62,628 nt of DNA from Bacillota bacterium (GTDB lineage Bacteria > Bacillota > Clostridia > Acetivibrionales > DUMC01), in assembly GCA_013314855.1 (NCBI GenBank), contig JABUEW010000004.1, forward strand, positions 1-62,628, read 5' to 3'. The stretch's first letter is position 1. Every line of letters starts with the position of its first letter. Both the position numbers and the translations under genes were made by a program. The notes below the pieces were generated by a model that saw only the letters and a list, made by a program, of their open reading frames with translations, did no database searches and was not told where the DNA came from. This document shows, piece by piece, positions 51,616 through 60,321 of this stretch.

Positions 51616-52137
51616 ATGATGAAAAACAGGGATTATGCCATATTAATGTTGGTGGTACTGCTAGTATTACTGGCTGCCTTTTTCTTGGCATTCAGGATAA
51701 AAAGTTTACAAGCCACTTTAAGTGAGATAGAAAATGAAAAAGCTGCTATTGAAAAATTATATGAAAAAGCATTATACTTTCAGGATATAAAGAGCAGAGA
51801 GGCTGAGCTTTTAAGTACGGTTGAAATGTATAAAAGGATGGTGCCGGGCGAACCTGATAAGAACGGGATAACTATAACGATGTACCAACTAGCTGAAAAT
51901 AATGGCATTAATTTAAATAAAATACAATTCGGGCAGGAAATCAAGGGACAAAGGTTGATTAAAGTCCCTGTTACTATAAATTTAGATGGAAATTATGTTG
52001 ATATTATAAATTTTCTTAAAGGTATAAGGCAACTTGAAAGGATATATAGACTTATAAACATTAATTTGAGTAGGGCTGAGCAGTCAAGTGACAGGATTTA
52101 CGCAGATATTTTGTTAAATGCTTATTATAAAAGATAA
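51616..52137 (+). CDS. pilO: PilO-type pilus assembly protein
   Basis: 173 residues: membrane helix at ~7-27, coiled coil (~30-75), then a ferredoxin-like domain (ITITMYQLAENNGINLNKIQF...VPVTINLDGNYVDIINFLKGIRQLERI) typical of PilO. It pairs with PilN in the alignment subcomplex. A 110-bp A+T-rich gap precedes pilB and could contain a promoter, though I see no clear one. Confidence 0.9.
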   Translation: MMKNRDYAILMLVVLLVLLAAFFLAFRIKSLQATLSEIENEKAAIEKLYEKALYFQDIKSREAELLSTVEMYKRMVPGEPDKNGITITMYQLAENNGINLNKIQFGQEIKGQRLIKVPVTINLDGNYVDIINFLKGIRQLERIYRLININLSRAEQSSDRIYADILLNAYYKR

Positions 52138-52247
52138 AAGAGAATTGTGAAATTATAGATATGTAAATATAGGTATAGACCATATTAATATTAATGAAAA
52201 ACGTCAAGTTTTTTATATAAATACTTTATGGAAGGAGAAAACCGAAA

Positions 52248-53936
52248 ATGGAAAATGTATCCGGGAGGAGCCTTATAGGGGAAAAGCTGGTTGAAACAGG
52301 AATAATAACCAGGGAACAGTTAAATGAGGCCTTGATGAAGCATGAGATAAAAAAACTAAGGGGAGAAAAGGGGTTAATAGGGCAGACACTTGTAGAACTT
52401 GGGTATTGTACTGAAGAAGACATAGCTAAAGTTGTGGCAAAACAAACAGGCATAAAGTTCCTGGAAATAAGCAACTATAATATTGATATGTCGGCAGCCA
52501 ACCTTATATCTCCTGAAGTTGCCTTAAAGTATAGTGCAATCCCTATTGGCTTTGAAAAAGGAAAACTCCTGGTGGCGATGAAAAATCCCGGTGACATTAT
52601 AGCGATAGATGATTTACGAATAATAACAGGGTATAACATTGAACCTGTTATAATCAGTGACAGAGAACTTGATACGGTTATAAAAAGGTTTGCCAATATA
52701 AGCACAAATGTAGAAACAGACGTTGAAGAAGAATCTGAAGAAGATACAACCGGGAATATGGAAAATAACGAGCAACCTGCAGTCCAGCTTGCAAACCAAA
52801 TTATTAACCAGGCCGTAAAAGCAGGCGCCAGCGATGTACACATTGAACCCCAGGAAAAGCGTATGAGAGTAAGGTTCAGGATAGACGGGGTCTTACATGA
52901 AATGCTACAACAGCCCCTTAGCATACATCCTTCCCTTGCTTCAAGGATAAAGATTATGGCTAACATGGACATTGCAGAACGGCGTATTCCCCAGGATGGG
53001 CGTATATCTTTAAAGGTCGAGGGAGATATAATTGATGTGCGTGTAGCATCAATGCCGTCCGCTTACGGAGAAAAGATAACAATGAGGCTTTTAAACCGCA
53101 ATGACAGGTTTATTACTTTAAAGGAGCTTGGATTTTCGGAAAAGCAGTTAAAAAGATTTATGGAGGTGCTGGAACTTCCGTACGGCTTTATACTGATAAC
53201 TGGACCTACAGGAAGCGGAAAAAGTACCACCATGTATGCGGCTTTAGCCAAACTTAACCGTCAGGATAAAAATATAATAACATTGGAAGACCCTGTTGAA
53301 AGAAGATTGGATGGGTTAACGCAGGTACAAGTAAATGTTAAAGCAGGGATGACTTTTGCGAGCGGGCTTCGCTCAATAGTCAGAAATGATCCGGATATTA
53401 TAATGGTTGGAGAGATAAGGGACCACGAGACGGCGCGAATTGCAGTTGAATCGGCTTTAACTGGGCATCTTGTACTTTCTACCATGCATACAAATGATGC
53501 TGCCGGTGCCGTGACACGACTTGCCGATATGGGAATTGAGCCGTACCTTACTGCATCGTCCTTAATTGGTGTTGTTGGGCAGAGATTAGCGCGTTTGCTT
53601 TGTAAAGAATGCAAGCAGCCCTATAAAGTAACCAGGGAAGAACTGGTTAATTCGGTGCCTGATTTTCCTTTTGAAGGGAACGAGCGGGAAATAGAGCTTT
53701 ATAAGGCAAAAGGATGTGTATACTGTAACGGAACAGGTTACAAAGGTCGCACAGGAGTATATGAATTTTTAAGAATTACCGAAAACATACAAAAGTTGAT
53801 TTTAATGAAAGCTTCTTCAGCTGAGATACGACAGAACGGAGTACGGGAAGGCATGTTGACAATGAGGCAGGACGGGCTTTTAAAAGTAAAAGCGGGTATA
53901 ACAACTGTAGAAGAGCTACTCCGTGTAGTGGTTTAA
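52248..53936 (+). CDS. pilB: PilB/GspE-type pilus extension ATPase
   Basis: 562 residues; GGAGAAAACC lies before ATG 52248. N-terminal MshEN-type domain with two related motifs (LIGEKLVETGIITREQLNEAL and LIGQTLVELGYCTEEDIAKVV, about 9-30 and 43-65); some MshEN domains bind c-di-GMP, though the usual RLG start is LIG here. The ATPase core has DVHIEPQ, Walker A GPTGSGKST at ~319, LEDPVERR, Walker B-type DPDIIMVGEIRD and the His box. A four-Cys zinc site (CKEC...CVYC) lies in the C-terminal part, as expected for extension ATPases. Confidence 0.96.
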   Translation: MENVSGRSLIGEKLVETGIITREQLNEALMKHEIKKLRGEKGLIGQTLVELGYCTEEDIAKVVAKQTGIKFLEISNYNIDMSAANLISPEVALKYSAIPIGFEKGKLLVAMKNPGDIIAIDDLRIITGYNIEPVIISDRELDTVIKRFANISTNVETDVEEESEEDTTGNMENNEQPAVQLANQIINQAVKAGASDVHIEPQEKRMRVRFRIDGVLHEMLQQPLSIHPSLASRIKIMANMDIAERRIPQDGRISLKVEGDIIDVRVASMPSAYGEKITMRLLNRNDRFITLKELGFSEKQLKRFMEVLELPYGFILITGPTGSGKSTTMYAALAKLNRQDKNIITLEDPVERRLDGLTQVQVNVKAGMTFASGLRSIVRNDPDIIMVGEIRDHETARIAVESALTGHLVLSTMHTNDAAGAVTRLADMGIEPYLTASSLIGVVGQRLARLLCKECKQPYKVTREELVNSVPDFPFEGNEREIELYKAKGCVYCNGTGYKGRTGVYEFLRITENIQKLILMKASSAEIRQNGVREGMLTMRQDGLLKVKAGITTVEELLRVVV

Positions 53937-53969
53937 AATTAAGATTTTAAAGGGTAATTGAGGGTAATT

Positions 53970-54419
53970 ATGAATGAAAAGGAAAAATGTTCCATGACTG
54001 TCCAGGATGAAAAGGGGTTTACCTTAGTTGAAACAATAATTGCAATAGCAATAATAACGATAATTGCGGCAATGTTTTCTAACTTTCTTGCTGTTGCGCT
54101 TAAAGCCAGGACTTTAAGCAGGGAAAGGCTTCAGCTTCTTGCATATGCCACAAGCAAACTTGACGAAATTACGGCTATACAAAATTATTGGCAGAATATT
54201 GAAGGATTACAGGGATGGCTTATTAACGACGGGTTTAGTGATGCAGGAAACGGCGTTTTTATAAAAGAACAAACTGATATAAACAATATAAATTATAATT
54301 TTGAGATTTCTATTGATGAAAATACAGGTATAGATGGAATTTTTCAATTGAATTTTTCTATAGAATCAGGTAGCGGCAACCGCCTTTTTTTTGTACTGCG
54401 CCTCAGGGAGGTGGAATAG
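53970..54419 (+). CDS. Type IV prepilin-like protein (minor pilin)
   Basis: 149 residues from ATG 53970 (AGGG 5 nt upstream; the TTG at 53958 is less likely). Leader MNEKEKCSMTVQDEKG ends at G/FTLVETIIAIAIITIIAAM with Glu5. The head is ~115 residues and resembles GspI/PilV-type minor pilins. It is three bases from the next prepilin gene, so they are co-translated; likely part of the pilus tip or priming complex. Confidence 0.88.
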   Translation: MNEKEKCSMTVQDEKGFTLVETIIAIAIITIIAAMFSNFLAVALKARTLSRERLQLLAYATSKLDEITAIQNYWQNIEGLQGWLINDGFSDAGNGVFIKEQTDINNINYNFEISIDENTGIDGIFQLNFSIESGSGNRLFFVLRLREVE

Positions 54420-54422
54420 CAT

Positions 54423-55787
54423 ATGTTTAAAAACATTAAAATATTAGCTGGAAACAGGGGTATAACCCTGGTTGAATTGATAATTGTTGTGGCCCTGGTC
54501 GGGTTAGTAGTTTCTATTTCATTTCCTTTAATAAACATGGTAAGGGGGATAACGTCTTCGCAGTTTAACGAAGCAGGCCAGAGGACAGCCGTTAGAGAAG
54601 CTTCGACATACCTGGCAAATGATATCAGGTATTCTAAAAGCGTAACCATTGACCCAGGTAATCCATCACGGATGGATATTATCGACAAGGATGATAACCA
54701 GGTGGCCTATTTCCTTGAAACTGGCCCTGGAGGTGAAAATTACCTGGTCAGGCAGAAAAACGGTGAGTCTGATGCACTTGATTTTAAAGAGATAAAAGGA
54801 GCCCAATTTGTCCTGGAAACCGAAAGATTGGTTTTTGCGAGGCTAATAATTGACGTCGTTAACAATAAATATTATGATTTCAAGATTGCAAGGCTGGAGT
54901 ATGCTTTACATGGCGGAGAAAGTGAAGACAATTTTTATACATTTTTAGTAGAAAACACCTGTTTTATCTATGGCAGCAGAATATATTTCAATGGCAATGA
55001 GATTATTTCGCCTGACGGTACCGTTATCCTGTTTAGCAACCTTAATACAACTGACCTAAACCGTGGTTGCCATATAAATGTCAAAAACATTTACATAGAT
55101 GGTAACATTAATCTTGAAGGGGGCAGTGCCAGTTTGGGTTTAAGCGATAATACCGGAAACATATATGTAAACGGGAATATGGTATTGGGGAACGGAAGGC
55201 GCGATATATACGGTACTGTCTACGTAAACGGCAACCTTGTTCTAAAGGATGCAATAATACATGGGACAGTATATGTTAATGGTAATCTTACTTTACAGTG
55301 GACACCCACAATATATGGAAGCATTCAGTACACGGGCACATTTACTTATCCTACCAATATGGGTTCCCACATTACGTCAAAATGTACCAAGGTAGACAGT
55401 GTACCGGGGTTTGATATGCCGGATTACGGAATGCCCCCTTTGAAGCCTGACAACTGGTATTTTGAGAATGGTTACGTATCGGGTGGTCCATTAACAGATG
55501 GAAAAAAGATTTTTTCTTCAACTAATTATACCAACACAAATTGGCAGGATTGTGAAAACGTGATAATAGTAAGCAAGAGAGATATTACTTTGGGTGGTTG
55601 GAGGACGGTTACCGGCCTCCTTTTTGCACCAAATGGCAAGGTGACATTCACGGGAGCCCGTTTTGAAGGTATTGTAATTGCAAGAGACGGTTTTTATGTT
55701 ACAAGCGGCGGTACTACAGTAGTGTCAAGGAATATAGAAGAGTTTATTCCCAATATTGAGGATTTACCGTTTGAGGTGGGAGAATGA
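54423..55787 (+). CDS. Prepilin with large beta-helix/bactofilin-like passenger
   Basis: 454 residues, GGGAGGTGG upstream. The leader NRG/ITLVELIIVVALVGLVV is a class III prepilin signal with Glu5. Residues ~30-190 form a pilin-like head (PilW/GspJ-like: EASTYLANDIRYSKS). From ~215 to 300 there are repeated short turns (NIYVNGNMVL, TVYVNGNLVL, TVYVNGNLTL), typical of a right-handed beta-helix as in bactofilin or polymer-forming domains, followed by a further beta-rich region. Such length is unusual for a pilin; it may be a tip adhesin. It overlaps the next gene by 4 bp. Confidence 0.85.
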   Translation: MFKNIKILAGNRGITLVELIIVVALVGLVVSISFPLINMVRGITSSQFNEAGQRTAVREASTYLANDIRYSKSVTIDPGNPSRMDIIDKDDNQVAYFLETGPGGENYLVRQKNGESDALDFKEIKGAQFVLETERLVFARLIIDVVNNKYYDFKIARLEYALHGGESEDNFYTFLVENTCFIYGSRIYFNGNEIISPDGTVILFSNLNTTDLNRGCHINVKNIYIDGNINLEGGSASLGLSDNTGNIYVNGNMVLGNGRRDIYGTVYVNGNLVLKDAIIHGTVYVNGNLTLQWTPTIYGSIQYTGTFTYPTNMGSHITSKCTKVDSVPGFDMPDYGMPPLKPDNWYFENGYVSGGPLTDGKKIFSSTNYTNTNWQDCENVIIVSKRDITLGGWRTVTGLLFAPNGKVTFTGARFEGIVIARDGFYVTSGGTTVVSRNIEEFIPNIEDLPFEVGE

Positions 55788-56197
55788 GAATAAAAAAAAT
55801 GCAATCCGAAAAGGGTAATGTGCTGGTTATGGTTCTTATACTTTCCGCAATAATGATTGCGCTTGGCTCAGCATTGTTGTTTGTACTCATTTCGGAAGTG
55901 AAAACAAATAGAGTGATGGAGGAAAGAGAAATAGCAACATACCTTGCTTATTCAGGTATAGAGCATGGGATAAAAACTATTGAGAATACACCTGAAGGTG
56001 AGGACCCTATAATGCCTGCAGGGGCTATAGTTGTGTATAACAACAGCAATAAGCAGTATGAATACCAGGTAATAGAAATAAGCATTAATTATGTCAAATC
56101 AGCGGGAAGGATAGTAGAAAACGGAGAGGTCATAAGAGAAATTACAATGTCGGCAAGTATTGATGACAACGGCAATGTAAGGCTTATTAAGCAATAA
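55784..56197 (+). CDS. PilX-like pilus-associated protein
   Basis: 137 residues. EKGNVLVMVLILSAIMIALGSALLFVL near the N-terminus matches the PilX_N-type helix of minor pilins without the classical FTLxE motif; then a head with AYSGIEHGIKTIENT. Start ATG lies in the stop of the preceding gene (ATGA), with GAGGTGGGAGA as ribosome-binding site. Last gene of the operon. Confidence 0.8.
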   Translation: MRIKKMQSEKGNVLVMVLILSAIMIALGSALLFVLISEVKTNRVMEEREIATYLAYSGIEHGIKTIENTPEGEDPIMPAGAIVVYNNSNKQYEYQVIEISINYVKSAGRIVENGEVIREITMSASIDDNGNVRLIKQ

Positions 56198-56232
56198 TTT
56201 TCAGGCAGTAACCGTCTATTCTATTATTTAAT

Positions 56233-57300
56233 CTAAACGGCGTTTGCCGCCATTATCTTTATATAATCAGGATCTGAAGCATAATTCAGCATATCGTCAA
56301 AGAGTATTTTCTTTTCTTTGTAAAGTTCAAGAAGTGAATTATCCATGGTTTTCATGCCAAACTTTGCACCTGTTTGAATTGCATTAAAAATCTGGGGCGT
56401 TTTATTTTCTCTTATCATATTACGTATAGCTGGAGTCGAAATCATAACCTCAACTGCCAGAACTCTTGAATTACCGTCTGTTGAAGATATCAGCTGTTGT
56501 GATATCACACCCTGCAAAACAAGAGAAAGCTGGGTCCTTATTTGATACTGTTGGTATGGCGGGAAAACATCAATTATTCTGTCTATGGTTTTTGCTGCTC
56601 CTATTGTATGGAGTGTGCTCAGTACCAAATGTCCTGTTTCAGCAGCAGTAAGGGCAATACTTATGGTTTCCAAATCCCTCATTTCTCCTATCAAAATAAC
56701 GTCCGGGTCTTGTCTTAAAGCTGCTCTGAGCGCATTTTTAAAGCTCAGGGAATCTGTTCCGATTTCACGCTGGTTTATTATGCTTTTTTTATGGTTGTGT
56801 ATATACTCGATGGGTTCTTCCAGGGTTAATATGTGGCAATCCCTATTAGTATTTATCCAGTCAATCATTGCAGCCAGAGTTGTTGATTTTCCAGAGCCCG
56901 TAGGACCGGTAACCAGTATCAGTCCCTTTGTTAATTTGCATAAATCTGCTATTACAGGAGGAAGACCCAAAGAATCAAAATCCGGTATTACATGGTTTAC
57001 AAGTCTTACAGACATCCCGAAATTATTTTTCTGGCGGAATGCGTTTATACGAAAACGCGTAGTATTGCCGAATATAATAGACGCGTCTACTTCTCCTTTC
57101 TTAGTAAGTATACTAAGCTGTTTCTCGGTAAGTATTGTTTTTACAAAGTTTTCGGCATCTTCTCTCAAAACGGGGACATCTCCTAACGGTTTAAGTTTCC
57201 CGTTTACCCTGCACATGGGAGGGATGCCTACAGCAATATGCAGATCGGAAGCTCTTAAAGCAACGGCCCTATCTAATAAATTATGAATATCTTTTATCAT
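56233..57300 (-). CDS. pilT: Second PilT-type retraction ATPase
   Basis: 355 residues from ATG 57300, chosen because AAAGGTG is 7 nt upstream; a start at 57330 would lie before that site. Same plan as the PilT at 47720: ASDLHIAVGIPPMCRV, Walker A GPTGSGKST (132-140), EEPIEYIH, DVILIGEMRD, ETGHLVLSTLHT, and a retraction-type AIRNMIREN. It is clearly a diverged paralogue, not a copy from the duplication. It is transcribed towards the operon, with only 35 bp between the stops. Two PilT-like enzymes (PilT/PilU-like) with different retraction properties are common in pilus systems. Confidence 0.94.
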   Translation of the reverse strand: MIKDIHNLLDRAVALRASDLHIAVGIPPMCRVNGKLKPLGDVPVLREDAENFVKTILTEKQLSILTKKGEVDASIIFGNTTRFRINAFRQKNNFGMSVRLVNHVIPDFDSLGLPPVIADLCKLTKGLILVTGPTGSGKSTTLAAMIDWINTNRDCHILTLEEPIEYIHNHKKSIINQREIGTDSLSFKNALRAALRQDPDVILIGEMRDLETISIALTAAETGHLVLSTLHTIGAAKTIDRIIDVFPPYQQYQIRTQLSLVLQGVISQQLISSTDGNSRVLAVEVMISTPAIRNMIRENKTPQIFNAIQTGAKFGMKTMDNSLLELYKEKKILFDDMLNYASDPDYIKIMAANAV

Positions 57301-57415
57301 AGCTTTCACCTTTCCAGTTATCCTTCCCATTATTTACAATTTTTATTACTGTACTTGCATAAAAAGTTTAACAAATTCAGTACTTTTAAAGATGGAAAAA
57401 TGTAAAATTTTTTAC

Positions 57416-57444
57416 TTGACATACGTTATTCCGTACGGTATAAT
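57416..57444 (+). promoter_or_regulatory. yefM-yoeB promoter with CCGTACGG operator-like palindrome
   Basis: TTGACA, 17-bp spacer, TATAAT. The spacer holds ATACGTTATTCCGTACGGTAT-type symmetry with a perfect CCGTACGG just before the -10 box, a plausible site for the antitoxin to repress its own operon. Confidence 0.88.
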
Positions 57445-57464
57445 TGACTTAAGGGGTGATTATT

Positions 57465-57707
57465 TTGAAAACAATAAATGTTACTAATGCAAGGGATAAT
57501 TTATATACTTTGATTGATGAAACCGAAATAAACCACGAACCAATACAAATAACGGGTAAACGTAACAATGCAATTCTTATATCAGAAAGCGATTGGAACG
57601 CTATACAGGAAACATTATACTTGTTAAGCATTCCAAACATGAGGGAATCTATAATCGAAGGAATAAATACTCCGATTTCAGATTGTTCTGAGAAATTGCA
57701 ATGGTGA
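57465..57707 (+). CDS. yefM: YefM/Phd-type antitoxin
   Basis: 80 residues from TTG 57465 (AAGGGG 8 nt upstream; GTG 57456 overlaps that site). The N-terminal DNA-binding part is TINVTNARDNLYTLIDETEINHEPIQITGKRNNAILIS with the family GKR segment and EISESDW-like SESDWNAIQETLYLL. The C-terminal tail wraps the toxin in known members. It overlaps the toxin gene by 7 bp. Confidence 0.92.
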   Translation: MKTINVTNARDNLYTLIDETEINHEPIQITGKRNNAILISESDWNAIQETLYLLSIPNMRESIIEGINTPISDCSEKLQW

Positions 57708-57967
57708 ACTTTAAGCTGGTATACACCAAAAAAGCCCAGGATGACGCACTTAAGTTGAAGAATGTTGGCCTTAAAGATAATGTTGAAAAATTGCTTAATA
57801 TTTTAAAAGTTAACCCTTTTCAGAATCTACCTCATTATGAAAAGCTTGTGGGGGATTTAGCGGGTGTTTATTCCAGAAGAATTAATTTAAAGCACAGACT
57901 TGTGTATCAAGTTTTTAAAGATGAAAAGATTGTAAAAGTAATTAGAATGTGGTCACACTATGAATGA
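57701..57967 (+). CDS. yoeB: YoeB/Txe-type mRNA interferase toxin
   Basis: 88 residues. Family features are clear: VNPFQNLPHYEKLVGDLAGV, YSRRINLKHRLVYQV, and the C-terminal RMWSHYE. Catalytic residues corresponding to the E. coli YoeB Glu, Arg and His are Glu47, Arg66 and His86. It cleaves mRNA in the ribosome A site. Start ATG is within the end of the antitoxin gene. Confidence 0.93.
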   Translation: MVNFKLVYTKKAQDDALKLKNVGLKDNVEKLLNILKVNPFQNLPHYEKLVGDLAGVYSRRINLKHRLVYQVFKDEKIVKVIRMWSHYE

Positions 57968-57975
57968 GATGTTTG

Positions 57976-58019
57976 CATTGACTCTATTATTAAACCGTTA
58001 CGAAAGTAGAGAGTCAATG
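57976..58019 (+). terminator. Hairpin after yoeB
   Basis: CATTGACTCT and AGAGTCAATG are perfect inverse 10-mers with a 24-nt loop, starting 9 bp after the yoeB stop. There is no T run, so terminator function is doubtful. Confidence 0.45.
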
Positions 58020-58103
58020 GTGCAATTTCTATGAAAAAGATGGTGATAAATATTCTAATGCATAATATAATAATATAATAATGATGGTGGTTAAGATAAA
58101 TAC

Positions 58104-58189
58104 TAATGGCGATGGAGCTCGCCAAAAATGCTTGGATTAAAAGCTAATAGCTCCTACTTTTTTGTAGGATCATTAGCTTTTTATTTTTT
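58104..58189 (+). promoter_or_regulatory. Fluoride (crcB) riboswitch with terminator
   Basis: The aptamer core GGCGATGGAGCTCGCC (58108-58123) with AAAAATGC, then GCTAATAGCTCCTAC (58143-58157), matches the crcB motif. The last strand also forms a terminator with GTAGGATCATTAGC (58164-58177) and a T-rich tail (58178-58189). Fluoride binding should prevent the terminator from forming and turn on the MFS gene that starts 20 bp further on. Confidence 0.9.
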
Positions 58190-58208
58190 ATGAAGGAGAT
58201 GTATTATT

Positions 58209-59393
58209 GTGGATAATAGGAGTAAACCGACCAAAGAACGAAATAATGTTCGTACACTAGGCTGGGTAGCCTTTTTTGGTGGTTTCGGTCAGGATATGAT
58301 TCAGCCCATACTTCCAATCTTTTATTCCTCTGTTTTGGGATTAAGCAAAGGGACTATAGGTCTTATTGAGGGCAGCTTGACAACAATCGTAAGTGTTTTT
58401 AAAATACTCTCCGGTATTATTTCCGACAGAATAGGAAGACGAAAGAGTATTGTTTTTATAGGCTATTTACTTTCGGCAATAAGCCGTTTCTTATTTGGCA
58501 CTGTGTCTTCTGCATGGCAAGCTTTTACTTTACGTTTGATAGACGGTATAGGAAAGGGAACAAAAGATGCTCCCAGGGATGTATTAATAGCCCAATCTGC
58601 AAAGGAAGGTCGGGTGGGATTCTCTTTCGGATATCAGCGTATGCTTGATACTTTTGGTTCCGTTATGGGACCGCTAGCAACAACCGGGATACTTTATCTA
58701 TTAGTAAACGGAAATATAAGGTACAGGATAATCTTTTATATCGCAGGTCTTATTTCTGCGGTAACAATACTTTTAATCGGACTTTTTGTAAGTGAAAAAG
58801 CCACACCTGTTTCCAAGGAACAAACAAAATTCGATTTTAGCATATTAAAGGGTAAATTCCTGTTTTTCCTTATAATCATGCTTGTTTTCACGTTGGGTAA
58901 TTCAAGCGATTCATTTTTATTTCTGCGTGCTCAAAACGTTGGTATAGATCCTGTTATTATACCGATTGTATATGCGGTGTTTAATCTCCTTTATGCTCTT
59001 TTGTCCGTTCCGGCTGGCAGTCTTTCGGATAAGATAGGCAGGGTCAAAGTAATGCAAGTCGGATGGCTTGTTTATGCCCTATCGTATTTAGGCTTTGCCG
59101 TCGCTAATCACCCCTGGCATATATGGTTAATATACATATTCTACGGTCTTTATTATGCAACAACCGAAGGAATAGCGAAGTCATTGATCGCTCGTATAGT
59201 ACCAGATAGCAAACGTGGTACAGCTTATGGACTATTTAATGCCTCATTAGGCATTATGACCTTGCCAGCAAATATTATTGCAGGATACCTTTGGGATAAA
59301 GTTTCTCCTTCGGCAACATTTTATTTTGGGGCTGCATGTGCTTTTGCTGCGTTATTGAGTATAAGCTTTTCAAAAATAGAAAGAGCTCCATAG
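58209..59393 (+). CDS. MFS transporter under fluoride riboswitch control
   Basis: 394 residues; GTG start at 58209 with AAGGAG 10 nt upstream. 12 membrane segments are seen, with motif A SDRIGRRKS after helix 2 and its echo SDKIGRVKVM after helix 8. The loop KGTKDAPRDVLIAQS and SFGYQRMLDTFGS carry polar residues in the membrane region of helix 4-5. Sequence is of the general efflux MFS type; no substrate signature is known to me. The riboswitch suggests a role in fluoride tolerance, possibly export of fluoride or relief of a linked stress. The TauE/SafE gene starts 13 bp downstream. Confidence 0.88.
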   Translation: MDNRSKPTKERNNVRTLGWVAFFGGFGQDMIQPILPIFYSSVLGLSKGTIGLIEGSLTTIVSVFKILSGIISDRIGRRKSIVFIGYLLSAISRFLFGTVSSAWQAFTLRLIDGIGKGTKDAPRDVLIAQSAKEGRVGFSFGYQRMLDTFGSVMGPLATTGILYLLVNGNIRYRIIFYIAGLISAVTILLIGLFVSEKATPVSKEQTKFDFSILKGKFLFFLIIMLVFTLGNSSDSFLFLRAQNVGIDPVIIPIVYAVFNLLYALLSVPAGSLSDKIGRVKVMQVGWLVYALSYLGFAVANHPWHIWLIYIFYGLYYATTEGIAKSLIARIVPDSKRGTAYGLFNASLGIMTLPANIIAGYLWDKVSPSATFYFGAACAFAALLSISFSKIERAP

Positions 59394-59406
59394 AAAGGAT
59401 TATTTT

Positions 59407-60129
59407 GTGATGACTAATTGGATGATACTCTTTTTGATTGCCTGGCTTGCTGCAACTATATCTGGTTCTGCAGGTTTTGGAGGTGCATTAATATTATTAC
59501 CGATACTCACAAACATTGTCGGTGTCAAGGCTGCCGTTCCTATTCTTACGGTTGCACAACTTCTAGGGAATATGTCTAGGGCTTGGTTTGGATGGCGTGA
59601 AATACGAATAAAGCCCGTATTGCTGTTCATTTTAGGAGCTATCCCAACGACAATTATTGGGGCAAAGCTTTTTGTATCTTTACCAAAGCAGTATATAAAT
59701 ACAGGCATAGGAATATTACTGATTATTATTGTAATTATGCGAAGGGTAAAATTATTCGACTTTAAGATAAACGAATTATTTTTAATACCTGGTGGCGCTT
59801 TAGTAGGATTTCTTTCGGCAGTAGCCGGAAGTGCTGGCCCTCTTGGAGCGGCATTTTTCCTGGGATTAAATCTTCCTGCTATCGCCTATGTCTCAAGTGA
59901 AGCGGTTACTGCAGTAGCAATGCATATTACAAAAACGGTAATGTATCAAAAATATGCATTAATAGGCTTAAACAACCTTCTATTAGGTCTATTTTTAGGG
60001 GTGGCGATGATAATTGGCTCATGGACAGGAAAAAAGCTAATACAGAAACTTTCCCGTGCAAAGTTCCTGCTGTTGGTAGAAGTCTTAATGGTTATATCAG
60101 GGCTGCAACTTATTTTATTCAATCAATAA
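59407..60129 (+). CDS. TauE/SafE-family permease
   Basis: 240 residues. GTG 59407 (AAAGGA 7 nt upstream) or ATG 59410 are possible starts. Two similar halves: SGSAGFGGALILLPIL with ...AAVPILTVAQLLGNMSRAWFGWREI, and LSAVAGSAGPLGAAFFL with ...AVTAVAMHITKTVMYQKY. This is the TauE/SafE (formerly DUF81) pattern of sulfite/sulfonate or anion exporters. Close spacing to the MFS gene suggests one transcript under the fluoride riboswitch. Transport of an anion would fit, but fluoride itself is unproven. Confidence 0.9.
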   Translation: MMTNWMILFLIAWLAATISGSAGFGGALILLPILTNIVGVKAAVPILTVAQLLGNMSRAWFGWREIRIKPVLLFILGAIPTTIIGAKLFVSLPKQYINTGIGILLIIIVIMRRVKLFDFKINELFLIPGGALVGFLSAVAGSAGPLGAAFFLGLNLPAIAYVSSEAVTAVAMHITKTVMYQKYALIGLNNLLLGLFLGVAMIIGSWTGKKLIQKLSRAKFLLLVEVLMVISGLQLILFNQ

Positions 60130-60321
60130 CCGGACTAATTATGATATATATTTGGGTTTAGTGGTATAAAATAAAATTAGCAAACAAAATAAAGTAAAAA
60201 GTAGATATGGCCCACCTAAACCACTAGGTGTATTCGGTTGATGGTTTCTATTATATCAATAATAGTACAAATCAGCCTTGCAAATAAAATAAAATACTTG
60301 TTTAAATATGGGGGATAATTA

